56,887 nucleotides of DNA. Source: Oscillospiraceae bacterium. GTDB taxonomy: Bacteria; Bacillota_A; Clostridia; Oscillospirales; Oscillospiraceae. Positions 44,965-54,000 of the stretch are shown here, one piece after another. Both the position numbers and the translations under genes were made by a program. The stretch is taken from positions 1 through 56,887 of the forward strand of contig JAGBAI010000116.1 of the NCBI GenBank assembly GCA_017939025.1. The letters run 5' to 3'. Numbering within the stretch: the stretch's first letter is position 1; each line of letters starts with the position of its first letter. The notes beneath the pieces are model-generated. The model ran no database searches and was not told the origin of the DNA. It saw only the letters and a list, made by a program, of their open reading frames with translations.

Positions 44965-44993
44965 ATTATATCACTAAATATTAGTGATGTCTA
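44965..44993 (-). promoter_or_regulatory. Leftward promoter with operator in its spacer
   Basis: Minus-strand TAGACA (44993-44988), 17-base spacer, TATAAT (44970-44965). The spacer is almost entirely the first 19-base operator, so binding would shut off the leftward genes. Confidence 0.75.
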
Positions 44994-45056
44994 TTGACGT
45001 ATTCACTAAATATTAGTGATGTTTTATGTGTGAATTTATCACTTGATTTTAGTGAT
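44970..45056. repeat. Three 19-bp palindromic operators
   Basis: ATCACTAAATATTAGTGAT (44970-44988), TTCACTAAATATTAGTGAT (45002-45020) and ATCACTTGATTTTAGTGAT (45038-45056). Centre-to-centre spacing is 32 and 36 bases, about three helical turns. They lie between divergent genes, as in a phage-type genetic switch. Confidence 0.85.
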
Positions 45057-45071
45057 GTTCCGTGATAAAAT
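45043..45071 (+). promoter_or_regulatory. Rightward promoter of the C1-like gene
   Basis: TTGATT (45043-45048), 17-base spacer, TAAAAT (45066-45071). The -35 lies inside the third operator. Confidence 0.65.
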
Positions 45072-45139
45072 ACGTATAGTGGAGAAGAGACCTTTGTATG
45101 GAAACTGCCGCTACTTGTTTAAGAGAAGGGAGAATGTAA

Positions 45140-45364
45140 ATGCCGATACAGTACAAGATTGACGTGCTAGCTGCACTACGGGAAAAGGGTTATACACAAA
45201 ACCGGATTAGAGAGGAAAAACTAATCGGGCAATCTTATTTAACACAAATCCGCCACGGGGAATTGGTGTCATGGAAAACCTTAGAAACCATTTGTAGACT
45301 GCTGGAATGTCAGCCTGGAGATCTTCTGGAGTTTGTGCCTGATAATTCTGAAAGTGCTGGCTAA
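45140..45364 (+). CDS. Cro/C1-type small HTH regulator
   Basis: A 74-residue DNA-binding protein: IDVLAALREKGYTQNRIREE followed by IGQSYLTQIRHGELVSWKTL and ICRLLECQPGDLLEFV. The short HTH plus QPGDLLE ending is typical of YozG/Cro-C1 proteins of integrative elements. It probably binds the three upstream operators. AAGGGAG lies ahead of the ATG. Confidence 0.85.
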   Translation: MPIQYKIDVLAALREKGYTQNRIREEKLIGQSYLTQIRHGELVSWKTLETICRLLECQPGDLLEFVPDNSESAG

Positions 45365-45384
45365 TTAGTGGCATATCAACTAAA

Positions 45385-45485
45385 GTTCGTATAATGCACA
45401 AATAACGAACACCAAAAGCGAGTATTTCCAGCATAAATTGAAATATGTCCTATTTTTACGAACTATATCGCCACAAAATACGAAC
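45385..45485. repeat. ACGAAC repeats before the recombinase gene
   Basis: GTTCGT (45385-45390) faces ACGAAC (45405-45410), and TACGAACT occurs twice more in direct orientation (45457 and 45479, 22 bases apart). They could be arm-type recombinase sites or operators. Nothing else is seen in this gap. Confidence 0.45.
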
Positions 45486-45522
45486 TCTACAAATTTTTGA
45501 TGATAGAAACGGGGGCGAAGAG

Positions 45523-46086
45523 ATGAATAAGAAAACCGTAGCATTGACCACAGAGCAATACAGAGAAATCATCCAGACAATGAAAGAGGGCTTTTCTGGT
45601 TGCAGACCGAACGAGCGCATAGCGACCGCCTTAGTTCTGGAAGGAAATTTAGGAATCCGAATCAGCGATATAGTAAAGCTTCGCCCTTGTGATATTGTCA
45701 GAGACGGCGACAGATATCGCTTGGAGATTGTAGAACAGAAAACCGGTAAAGCACGAGAATTTACTGTACCGCTTGTTATTAAGCAGTATATAGAAAATTT
45801 CTGTCTGCGTAACGGTATCGGGCGATATGATTTGATTTTTCCGATTACAGAAAGAGCCGTACAAAAGCAGTTGAAAATTGTATGTGATTATCTGGGGTAT
45901 GAGGGGATCAGCACACACAGTTTCCGAAAATGGTATGCAACAGAGATTTACCAGGCAAACGGCTATGATATTAATCTTGTGCAACGTCTTCTGCAGCATA
46001 GCAATGCAGCCATTACACAACGCTATATCGGTTTGCAGCCTCAGCGCATTGAGCAGGCAATTCAAAACCATGCACAACTGATCTAA
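45523..46086 (+). CDS. Short tyrosine recombinase/integrase
   Basis: A 187-residue phage-type integrase reduced to the catalytic domain. All catalytic residues are visible: Arg46 (GNLGIRISDIVKL), Lys73 (QKTGKAREF), His132 and Arg135 (STHSFRKWYAT), His159 (LLQHSNAAITQRYIG) and the nucleophile Tyr168. The N-terminal SAM-like core-binding domain and the arm-binding domain are absent, which is unusual for an autonomous integrase. The start at 45523 is the nearest to a purine run (GGGGGCGAAGAG); an in-frame ATG 26 codons upstream has no ribosome site. Confidence 0.9.
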   Translation: MNKKTVALTTEQYREIIQTMKEGFSGCRPNERIATALVLEGNLGIRISDIVKLRPCDIVRDGDRYRLEIVEQKTGKAREFTVPLVIKQYIENFCLRNGIGRYDLIFPITERAVQKQLKIVCDYLGYEGISTHSFRKWYATEIYQANGYDINLVQRLLQHSNAAITQRYIGLQPQRIEQAIQNHAQLI

Positions 46087-46112
46087 AGAACAAAAACATG
46101 GAGGAAATTATT

Positions 46113-46358
46113 ATGCAAGCAACAATTATCAAAACTAATTATGGTAGAGATATGTATATCTTTGAACGCAGTGATGGTGAATACGGTTATTTTGAATTAT
46201 TACGTGGTCAGGATTTGGAAATTGATGATGTTTTAGAAGGTAATTTTACTAATTGTGGAAATGTCACTGTTAGAAATACCTGTACCAGTGAAACTATCGA
46301 AATCGCTATTGAGGATATTTGCTCATTTGATCTCGCATGCGAACGTGTGTTTATCTAA
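46113..46358 (+). CDS. Small hypothetical protein
   Basis: An 81-residue acidic protein (IFERSDGEYGYFELLRGQDL, then a Cys/Thr-rich part and an acidic end). GGAGG (46100-46104) lies 8 bases before the ATG at 46113; an earlier in-frame ATG overlaps that site. It lies directly after the recombinase gene and before a terminator. Function unknown. Confidence 0.6.
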   Translation: MQATIIKTNYGRDMYIFERSDGEYGYFELLRGQDLEIDDVLEGNFTNCGNVTVRNTCTSETIEIAIEDICSFDLACERVFI

Positions 46359-46421
46359 TAATTCCATACATGCGAGTTTTGCAAATTCAATTTTACATCG
46401 GTAATAGTATATATTACAAAT

Positions 46422-46454
46422 CCCGTTCGGACTATTTGCCCGGACGGGTTTTTT
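46422..46454 (+). terminator. Rho-independent terminator
   Basis: CCCGTTCGG (46422-46430) pairs with CCGGACGGG (46440-46448, one G-U), followed by six T. Confidence 0.85.
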
Positions 46455-46593
46455 CGTACTCTTGTTTGCAACGACACTCTGGAGCCGCTAGAAGCCTTCA
46501 GAGCAAAAAAACTCATTGGATAGTATTTTCTATCGTTCAAAATTATCGAGGCATTGAGATTCAAAAATGCACTGTATTCTAGTAAATAGTTAT

Positions 46594-46606
46594 TGAACAG
46601 TGTTCA
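46594..46606. repeat. Perfect 13-bp dyad
   Basis: TGAACA-G-TGTTCA. It lies upstream of the next promoter and could be an operator. The spacing differs by one base from a Gram-positive LexA box. The rest of 46455-46668 is AT-rich, with two small hairpins and no gene. Confidence 0.4.
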
Positions 46607-46668
46607 TAATATCCACAATAGATAAACTGAACTTATATAAAATGCACAAAATATTTATACAAAACCTC

Positions 46669-46870
46669 TTGACAAATCAGATTTCACCTTGTATGTTGAT
46701 AATGCAGAGAGGCCAAACAGGCAAATAATCTGTGGTATCATATTTTGAAATTGAGTCATGCCCCGTTCCCTGTTTTGCTTGTGAGATTGGCAGATGAAAT
46801 ATAAGGGAACCGTCAGCAGATCGTTACCAACACCGGTGTTTTGTATCGGTGGGTGTCGGTCTGCTTTTTT
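46669..46870 (+). promoter_or_regulatory. Promoter and terminator-bearing leader of the tail-associated operon
   Basis: TTGACA (46669-46674), 17-base spacer, TATGTT (46692-46697). About 110 bases later an imperfect long hairpin with outer arms AGCAGA/TCTGCT (46815-46865) runs straight into six T, i.e. an intrinsic terminator before any gene. This suggests attenuation or antitermination. The leader encodes no obvious peptide and I do not recognise a riboswitch class. Confidence 0.6.
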
Positions 46871-46917
46871 GTTTTATGCGAGCTATTTACTGTTGCAGGA
46901 AAGGAGGATGAAAACAT

Positions 46918-47160
46918 ATGCTTACAGAGCAAGAAGAATTAGCCAATCGGACGAAGGTTTTTTTGGATAGTTGGGGGCTGAAAGCAAAATATGTAGCTGA
47001 GGTTTGCTCTATTCACGAAAAGACTTTTTCTAAGTTTGTTAATCATCGCATTGCATTATCAAGGCCTCAGATCATGCGATTGACGGGTTATATTTCTGAG
47101 TATGAAGAAAAAATGAAATCCATAGCACCAAAAATCATACCGTCAAATGGTAAAAGTTGA
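46918..47160 (+). CDS. Small HTH-like DNA-binding protein
   Basis: 80 residues. VFLDSWGLKAKYVAEVCSIH followed by EKTFSKFVNHRIALSRPQIM has the layout of a helix-turn-helix of the XRE/Cro type with a following helix and a basic tail. AAAGGAGG lies 8 bases before the ATG. It is the first gene after the terminator-bearing leader, so it may be a regulator of the operon. Confidence 0.65.
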   Translation: MLTEQEELANRTKVFLDSWGLKAKYVAEVCSIHEKTFSKFVNHRIALSRPQIMRLTGYISEYEEKMKSIAPKIIPSNGKS

Positions 47161-47178
47161 TGCATTGCAGCTCAATTT

Positions 47179-48558
47179 TTGCGTAAAAAACATCACAGAT
47201 TTTTGGGAGGTATAATAATAGCAATCACAGTTATTGATTCTATAATGGGCAGCGGAAAGACACAGGCTATGTACCAGGCGATTCGGAATCACCCAGAAAA
47301 GTCTTACATGATTGTTACTCCGTATCTAAAAACCATCCAGGATGCAAAGAATGCTGGACTAGACATACACGAACCTGAGCATAAAGGACAGACGAAGCTG
47401 GGGAGCCTTAAATATCTATTATCACATGGATATGACATCGGGTGTACACACAGTCTTTTTCTCGATGTTGACAATGATGTTTGGAATCTTATACGTGACG
47501 GAGGATATACCTTATTTATCGACGAAGCATTAGATGTTGTAAAACCTATCAATGATCTGATTGATGATGTGGGCTATCAGGTGAAAAAGGGAACTGCTAA
47601 ATTTCTATTGAATGCAGGTATCATTAAAGTCGATGATTATTGTCGGGTGACATGGTGCGGAACCGGAGCGGATGAGGATTATGAGTATCGATACCTTGAG
47701 CCGCTAATTAAATCTGGCAATGTGTTGTGTGTAAATGGACAGCTTTTCCTATGGATGTTTCCGCCACAGATATTCAGTGCGTTTGAGGACGTATATATAT
47801 TGTCATACTTGTTTGAGGGATCTGTGTTTGATGCATATTTGAAAATCCATGATCTGAAGTACGAATTAGGTGGGGTATGTGGGCAGTATGGAAGCAAAGA
47901 AGGATTTGTTTTTACTGGATTTAAAGATGATGCAGAGCAGCGGAAGAATCTGAAAAATATAATTCATATTTATGAAGGTACTGCAAACAGGATTGGAGAG
48001 AAACGGTGCAATCTATCATCAACTTGGTATGATAATGCAACCGCCACAGATATAAAGGCTGTACGAAATGGATTTAACACATTCCTTAAAAGAGTGAAAC
48101 CGTCCGGCGATGCAAATGGTAAACGTGTTATGTGGACAGCCTATAAAAGAGAACGTGATATCCTTAGAATCAATGGTGCCGGTTACATTCGTAAATTATC
48201 AGCAGAAGAGCGTAAAGCTATGGATGCTGACCCTAATTATAAGGATCAAGAATTAAATAAGCTTCGGTGCTTTGTGTCATGTAATGCAAAAGCGACAAAT
48301 GATTATGCGGATCGTCAGATATTGGCATACCTTATCAATCGATTTTATAATCCACTTATCAAAGGCATGTTCTGGGATAAGTACCGTATAAGGTTGAACG
48401 AAAATCGTTTTGCACTGTCTGAAATGATTCAGTGGATATGGCGAAGCAGCATCCGTAGACATGATTTGCCATATGAGCAACAAAGAATTGAACTGTATAT
48501 ACCATCCAGAAGGATGAGGACACTTATGGAAAAATGGCTTGATGGGCAGGCAATATGA
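47179..48558 (+). CDS. SF2 helicase-like P-loop ATPase of phage type
   Basis: A protein of up to 459 residues. Walker A is SIMGSGKTQAMYQ (21-33), Walker B is YTLFIDEALDV (110-120). Near the C-terminus IQWIWRSSIR resembles helicase motif VI and is followed by IELYIPSRRMRTLMEKWL. The domain order suggests a DEAD/DEAH-like helicase used in element replication. The start is uncertain. TTG at 47179 has no ribosome site, while GGGAGG (47205-47210) is followed after 7 bases by ATA codons in frame (47212-47220) and not by ATG, GTG or TTG. The next ATG would delete the P-loop. Confidence 0.72.
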   Translation: MRKKHHRFLGGIIIAITVIDSIMGSGKTQAMYQAIRNHPEKSYMIVTPYLKTIQDAKNAGLDIHEPEHKGQTKLGSLKYLLSHGYDIGCTHSLFLDVDNDVWNLIRDGGYTLFIDEALDVVKPINDLIDDVGYQVKKGTAKFLLNAGIIKVDDYCRVTWCGTGADEDYEYRYLEPLIKSGNVLCVNGQLFLWMFPPQIFSAFEDVYILSYLFEGSVFDAYLKIHDLKYELGGVCGQYGSKEGFVFTGFKDDAEQRKNLKNIIHIYEGTANRIGEKRCNLSSTWYDNATATDIKAVRNGFNTFLKRVKPSGDANGKRVMWTAYKRERDILRINGAGYIRKLSAEERKAMDADPNYKDQELNKLRCFVSCNAKATNDYADRQILAYLINRFYNPLIKGMFWDKYRIRLNENRFALSEMIQWIWRSSIRRHDLPYEQQRIELYIPSRRMRTLMEKWLDGQAI

Positions 48559-48905
48559 ATGAACCTCATTCAGACCGTCTCAGAAAATGCCGTTGCTTAA
48601 CGGGGTGAAAAATCTCGTTCGTTAAAAGAATAAGGGCTACAAAAGTAGAATCATAGACTTGGTATGTATGGACTATTATATATCTCTTTTCGATAAGTAA
48701 CCGTAATTTAACGGGGTTTATAAAGAAAAACTGCAATATTTGGTTGATTTATGGATTTACCGAAAAGTATACGATGCTCAACGGGCAATAGCATTTAACC
48801 GCTGGTTATATAGGAATTATAACTTTTCGGGGATGATAAAATTATGTAAACCTAGATAAGTATAGTTGAATTACCCTATTCATTGCTAAAAACCATAGGA
48901 GGAAC
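48559..48905. other. 347-base gap with repeated small hairpins
   Basis: No credible gene. Two 14-base hairpins CCGTTGCTTAACGG (48590-48603) and CCGTAATTTAACGG (48701-48714), each followed by GG, lie 111 bases apart; a related CAACGGGC...TTTAACCG stretch lies near 48780. The gap is AT-rich. It could be a replication origin with iterons or a structured RNA; neither is shown. Confidence 0.4.
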
Positions 48906-50228
48906 ATGGCAAAAGAAATACCAAAGAAATTATTAGACGCTCTTACAGATCAATCCATAAGTACGATTGAACGTATCAAACTTGCAGAAAAGGCCAGAAA
49001 CGAACAGCAAATCAATTATAAAACCGCCTTAGAATTACTAAATGTGCCGAACGTAACATATTGCAGGCATTTACAAGTCATTCGTTCCGGTAACGAAGAA
49101 ATCTATAACTTTGTATCTTCTGGAGCAATGAGTGTCACAGCGGCGGTTGCCTTACTGAAAATGCCCACATACCCATTTAAAGAACGGCTGGAGAGAATTG
49201 GGGCATCTATTATTCTGGACGCTGGTGCATATGTGATTTATGAATTTCAGCAGCAACGTTATTTAGGGGTTGCTTATAGCGCAAAGGGAGCTTATAAAGA
49301 CGATCTCAAAAAGCAATTTGCAGAGCGACTATATCTTATTGATAACGAACCGTATGCAGTAGAAACTATCAAAAGCCTAATCAATGAGGGTTATTTGATT
49401 GGCAGGACATTACGAATAGTATCGCCTAACAGAAAACGAAAGGGTACATTGTGCCATCATCTCTATGCAGCATATTACGATTTGGATGTAAATGAAGTTT
49501 TGCCTAAGCCCGTCTCATTTAAGGTAAAAAGCGTAAATAATGCTGTTACAGATTTAAGAATCTCTAACCTGTCTGGCCCAAAGCCCTCTATCTCTGGACA
49601 AACAAAGATTTATAAGCGTGGCAAAGATATGGTCATTGTTCGGAAAGTTGATGGGCTTGTCACACACTTGGACTATTCACCGGATTTATACCGGGTTTTA
49701 ACAAGCTATGGTTGCCTACATACAAAAACAGATGATGACCGACTGGCTCTGTACGTTGACAAAAATCATAGTGTCTACTTGTACCATCTGCGAATGATCG
49801 AACATCTGTATGGACTTCCCAGAGATACAAACGAGCTGATTGTCAATATTGAACGGCTCAGAGATGAGTATTTCAGCAAGGGGATGTGTATCGACCATCT
49901 GGATAACGATTGCTGTAACGATAGATTATCGAATCTAATGGTTATGACTATCTCAGAAAATAGTTCAAAAAACGGTATCATAAAAGCAATTCGTGACTTG
50001 GGCTATCCTTTCTTCTGCTGGGCAGAAAGATATGACGATACCGCAATAAAAATGCAGGCAGGGTATATTTCACAATTTAAGAAGCCTGTTTTTATGACAG
50101 AGGGCGTTTTCAGTGTGAAGGAATTTCTGCATGAATTACAGATATTTGCCGATCAGGCGAGAGAAAATGTGGCGGTATTTGATGCTTTTGAAAAATTAGA
50201 CAAACAAAATCAGGAGGTAAAAATATGA
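48906..50228 (+). CDS. ParB-like HTH plus HNH-endonuclease-like protein
   Basis: 440 residues, two recognisable ends. Residues ~15-90 (NYKTALELLNVPNVTYCRHL, then RSGNEEIYNFVSSGAMSVTA) resemble the HTH part of ParB/KorB proteins. Residues ~330-360 (GMCIDHLDNDCCNDRLSNLM) match the core of an HNH nuclease (DH...N..NL). A middle stretch with TDLRISNLSG could be a degenerate second copy. AGGAGG is only three bases from the ATG, a tight spacing. The stop overlaps the next gene by four bases. It could be a homing-type nuclease, a regulator or a partition protein. Confidence 0.6.
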   Translation: MAKEIPKKLLDALTDQSISTIERIKLAEKARNEQQINYKTALELLNVPNVTYCRHLQVIRSGNEEIYNFVSSGAMSVTAAVALLKMPTYPFKERLERIGASIILDAGAYVIYEFQQQRYLGVAYSAKGAYKDDLKKQFAERLYLIDNEPYAVETIKSLINEGYLIGRTLRIVSPNRKRKGTLCHHLYAAYYDLDVNEVLPKPVSFKVKSVNNAVTDLRISNLSGPKPSISGQTKIYKRGKDMVIVRKVDGLVTHLDYSPDLYRVLTSYGCLHTKTDDDRLALYVDKNHSVYLYHLRMIEHLYGLPRDTNELIVNIERLRDEYFSKGMCIDHLDNDCCNDRLSNLMVMTISENSSKNGIIKAIRDLGYPFFCWAERYDDTAIKMQAGYISQFKKPVFMTEGVFSVKEFLHELQIFADQARENVAVFDAFEKLDKQNQEVKI

Positions 50229-51082
50229 AATACGGAATTGTATTCAATTCACTGGGGGAAGCAGCAGAAGAATTGAGAAATCAGTTTGCACAAGGAAAAT
50301 ATGATAAGCCTAGATTTTTTGCGGCGGCTGATTTGTTGTTTGGCAGTAAACTACTAGATGCGTGGGAAGACTGTGAGGATTACTTGGAGTGCATTAAAAA
50401 AGCATTGGAAAGCAATATGCAGATTTTTCAAAATGTGGACGTAGATGTATCTTGTTTTACAGAGAGAATCCTTTTGTTGGCGGCTGAGGGAGCTTTTGTT
50501 GATGAAACAGGGAGAAGTGTATTGACAGCAACACAGACTGAAGATGGGCAGTTAGATATGAATTATTCAGAAGATGACCTTGACACCATTTTACGTGTAA
50601 TGCAAATTAGTCCCCTTGTTTTTCTGCGATACTTGGATTTGATGGAGAAGCTGCAAAAGCAGTTGAAGGACGATGCACTGAATACCAGACTTGAAGCAGC
50701 AGTCAATAGGGTTGGTGTTTCAAAATGGGTACTCTATCATTTCCTTACAACGATCATGGAACATGGCTATAAAAAGCTGGGTGATGTGAAAGAAAGTCTT
50801 TGCAGATTCTTTGAAAGATACGGCAATTTCATGGAGAATAAAGATACAGAGCAGATTGAAAATGCAGAAACTACATTAAATGCCTTGAACCTGAGCTTGA
50901 AGGATAAATATGGGAAAGTACGGGATTTAGGCAGTTTGCTGACTGAGCTTTCAAAGCAGTGGTACAGTTATGATAATTCTACAAAAGTAGCGATTGCAAA
51001 AGCAGTGGCAGGCACAAGACAGATTGAAGATTTTCTTATTTTCATGGAAAATCAGCACGAAGCAGATACACCGGCAGCGTAA
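50225..51082 (+). CDS. Protein with tape-measure-like C-terminus, upstream of the tape measure gene
   Basis: 285 residues, mainly helical. The N-terminal ~210 residues are not recognised. Residues ~214-277 (LSLKDKYGKVRDLGSLLTEL, then STKVAIAKAVAGTRQIEDFL) follow the signature found at ~355-415 of the tape measure protein encoded next (EFGITMRDTNNDF..., AIATAAAGTRQRENFLVLME). It ends in TAA, after which the same frame stays open into the tape-measure frame with only five codons between. It may be a duplicated fragment, a tail assembly partner, or the product of stop-codon separation. AGGAGG precedes the ATG. Confidence 0.7.
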   Translation: MKYGIVFNSLGEAAEELRNQFAQGKYDKPRFFAAADLLFGSKLLDAWEDCEDYLECIKKALESNMQIFQNVDVDVSCFTERILLLAAEGAFVDETGRSVLTATQTEDGQLDMNYSEDDLDTILRVMQISPLVFLRYLDLMEKLQKQLKDDALNTRLEAAVNRVGVSKWVLYHFLTTIMEHGYKKLGDVKESLCRFFERYGNFMENKDTEQIENAETTLNALNLSLKDKYGKVRDLGSLLTELSKQWYSYDNSTKVAIAKAVAGTRQIEDFLIFMENQHEADTPAA

Positions 51083-51097
51083 GGAGATAAATATAGG

Positions 51098-54000
51098 TTG
51101 GACGAATTACAAATTCTGATTCAAGCTGTAATTGACCAGGCAAAATCACTTCAGAACATTACAGCTACGCTAGAAAAAATGGGTGGTCAGGTAACGATTC
51201 CTGTAACCGCCGAGCTGGACGTTGCAAAGAGCCTTCAGAAGATAAAAAGTGATCTGCAATCTCTGGAAAAAGTTCATTTGGATTTGACTGCCAGACTGAA
51301 CCGCACAGACACACGCAAGGCAATCAAACAGGATATCAAATCCATCAGTAATCAGACAATAAAACTGAAAGCGGAAATTGATAAATCAACACTCAAACAA
51401 AGTGTGAAGAACGCCGAGAAAAAATCGACTGTTATCGATATCGATACGAATGTTGATGGTGCGGATAAACTCGATGATGTGGCGGACGGCCTTGATGGTA
51501 TCAACCGGAGATCTGCGGCAACTGTAGCAAGCATTACACTTTTGAACCAAGCTCTGATTGAAATGGAGCAGGCAGCGGTAAGAATGGTGCAGACATCAGC
51601 GGATCTGGACGAGAAATTAACAGATATCCGGATGGTTACAGGCGGCTCCTATGATGATGTCAGAAAACTTGCAGATGATTATAATGCTCTGGCTAAGGAA
51701 ATCAAGGCCACTACTTCTCAGGTGCTTGAAGGTTCTACAGAATGGCTGAGACAGGGTATGTCACCGGAAGCAACTACGGCGCTGATTGAACAAAGTATGA
51801 TTCTTTCAAAGGTCGGTGCTATGGATGCAGAATCCGCCACAAAGAATCTAACCTCTGCAATGAAGGGCTATGGCCTTGCGGTGGACGATGTTTCTGGGAT
51901 AGTCGATAAGCTGACAGCAATTGATATGCAAGCAGCTGTGTCCGCTTCTGACCTTGCTGTGGCAATGTCCAGAACCGCCACCGGTGCAAATATTGCGGGT
52001 GTCAGCATGGATAGATTGCTTGGTTATCTGGCAACAGTGCAGGAAGTCACACAGAAATCCGCCGAAACAGTGGGCGAAAGCTTGAAAACCATGTTTGCAC
52101 GTATGAATAACATTAAATTGGGCGTATTTGTGGATGAAAACGGCGAAGATTTGAACGATACCGAGAAAATCTTAAAAGAATTCGGTATTACCATGCGTGA
52201 CACCAACAATGATTTTAGGGCATCTTCTGATATTTTGGACGATATCTATGCGAAATGGGATAGTTTCACCAGCATGGAAAAGTCAGCTATTGCAACTGCG
52301 GCGGCTGGTACACGGCAGAGAGAAAATTTCCTCGTTCTGATGGAAAACTATGGTAAGTCATTGGAATATGCTGAGGTTGCAGCCAATAGTGCCGGTACAG
52401 CAGTTCAGAAATTTGAAGCCTACCAGGAAAGTCTTGGCGCAAAAATCAATAATTTTGTGGCAACCTTTGAATCTCTCAGCTTAAATACATTTGATCCTCA
52501 AATTCTGGGCGCTTTGGTGGATGCAGGAGCCGCAATTCTGAGCTTTGTAGACAACACCAATCTACTGCAATCTGCTTTAATTGGACTTAGCACGGCGGGT
52601 GTGGTCAAAGGCTTTATGATGATTGCCAGCGGAGCTAAAAACGCATATGGCGATATCTTACGGTTGTCAACTGCATTTAGTACCTTAAACAGTACAACTG
52701 GCGCAAATGTGACTGCGGATCAGATGAAAACGCTCCTTACTGTTACCAATGGACTGAGCGAATCACAACTGCGTCTTGTTATCAGCAGTAAAACACTGAC
52801 AAATGCACAAAGAATGGCGATCCTTACAGCAGGAGGATTGACAAAGGAAGAAGCCGCACAGACATTGGTGACGATGGGCTTGGCATCTGCGGAGGCTACT
52901 GCCACCACCGCAACATTCAGCCTTTCTGGAGCGATGGCAGTCCTTACAGCAGCTATAAAAGCAAATCCCATAGGATTCCTGGCAACTGCATTGACCATAG
53001 CCATTTCGCTGATCCATACAGTCACAGAAGCAATTGCAGATGCGAAAACGGCAGCGATTGACGAAGCCCATGCCCTTACAGAAGCATTTGAGGAAACAGC
53101 TTCCGAGCTGGAGGCAATGAACACCGAATATAAAACAATCGCTGCCCGTATATCCGAGTTGCAGGCATTGGAAGCGCCGACGCTTGCAGAGCAGCAGGAA
53201 CTTTCCAAACTCCAAGCAGCAAATAATTTGTTAGAGGCTCAGATTAAGCTGAAAGAAAAGGTTTTGGAGCAGGAACGGCAAGCAGCCGCCACAGCCGCAA
53301 ATAAGGCACTTACGAAAGATTCCCTATATCTTGATGGCGGTCAGATAATGACCGATTCCGGTGTGTTTGTGCCTACCTTTGGTTCACGTGACTTTATCGA
53401 TAGTGTCCAGTCATCCAAAGAAGAACTGTTTATGATGCAAAAGCAATATGACAGTCTGATGGATGAAATCGATAAGATGGAAGCGCAGAATAATTTCAAT
53501 GCTGACGATAGGGCATATAGGAACAAGGTTACGCAGGCTGAAAACCTAAAAGAGAGAATGGATGCTCTCAGTGCAGATGTTGCCGAAGATGAATTAACGT
53601 TACTTGGCCTATATACCTCTCTGTTGGACGGAAATGGTGAAGTATATAACGATTATATTGCAACCGCTGATAGAATTAAAAATATCATTGACGTAGAGGG
53701 TGCGACAAAAAAGCTTGACCAGGATGCTCAAACAATTGTTGATTCCTTCAAAAAGAATATCTCCAATTTGAATATCGGCAATGCGGAAAAGGTGAAAATT
53801 GCAAACTGGTTCGATAAACTGTCTGTAGAAGATCAGGAACTTGCCTATAAAATTTCCTGTGATTCTGACGGGGCAATCGATTCTGCTGAAGCATGGCAAT
53901 CAGCCCTAAGTACAGCAAAAGAAGCTGCATCCAAAGAGCTTGGAGCAATTCAGCAACAGGTTAAGGATTCTTCTGACAAGTCCAAGAAATTGGTAGAAAA

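Noticed and set aside
44970..45056. CRISPR-like spacing of three repeats
   Set aside because: Only three palindromic units with 13-17 bases between them, placed on two promoters; operator sites fit better and there are no cas genes.
46594..46606. LexA/SOS box
   Set aside because: GAAC and GTTC are separated by three bases where the Gram-positive LexA site has four.
48559..48905. Group I intron or other self-splicing RNA
   Set aside because: No recognisable core motifs and the flanking genes are complete, so nothing would be spliced.
52720..53215. Overlapping minus-strand frames in the tape measure gene, Cys- or Ala-rich
   Set aside because: They oppose a continuous 1930-codon frame and have no ribosome sites.
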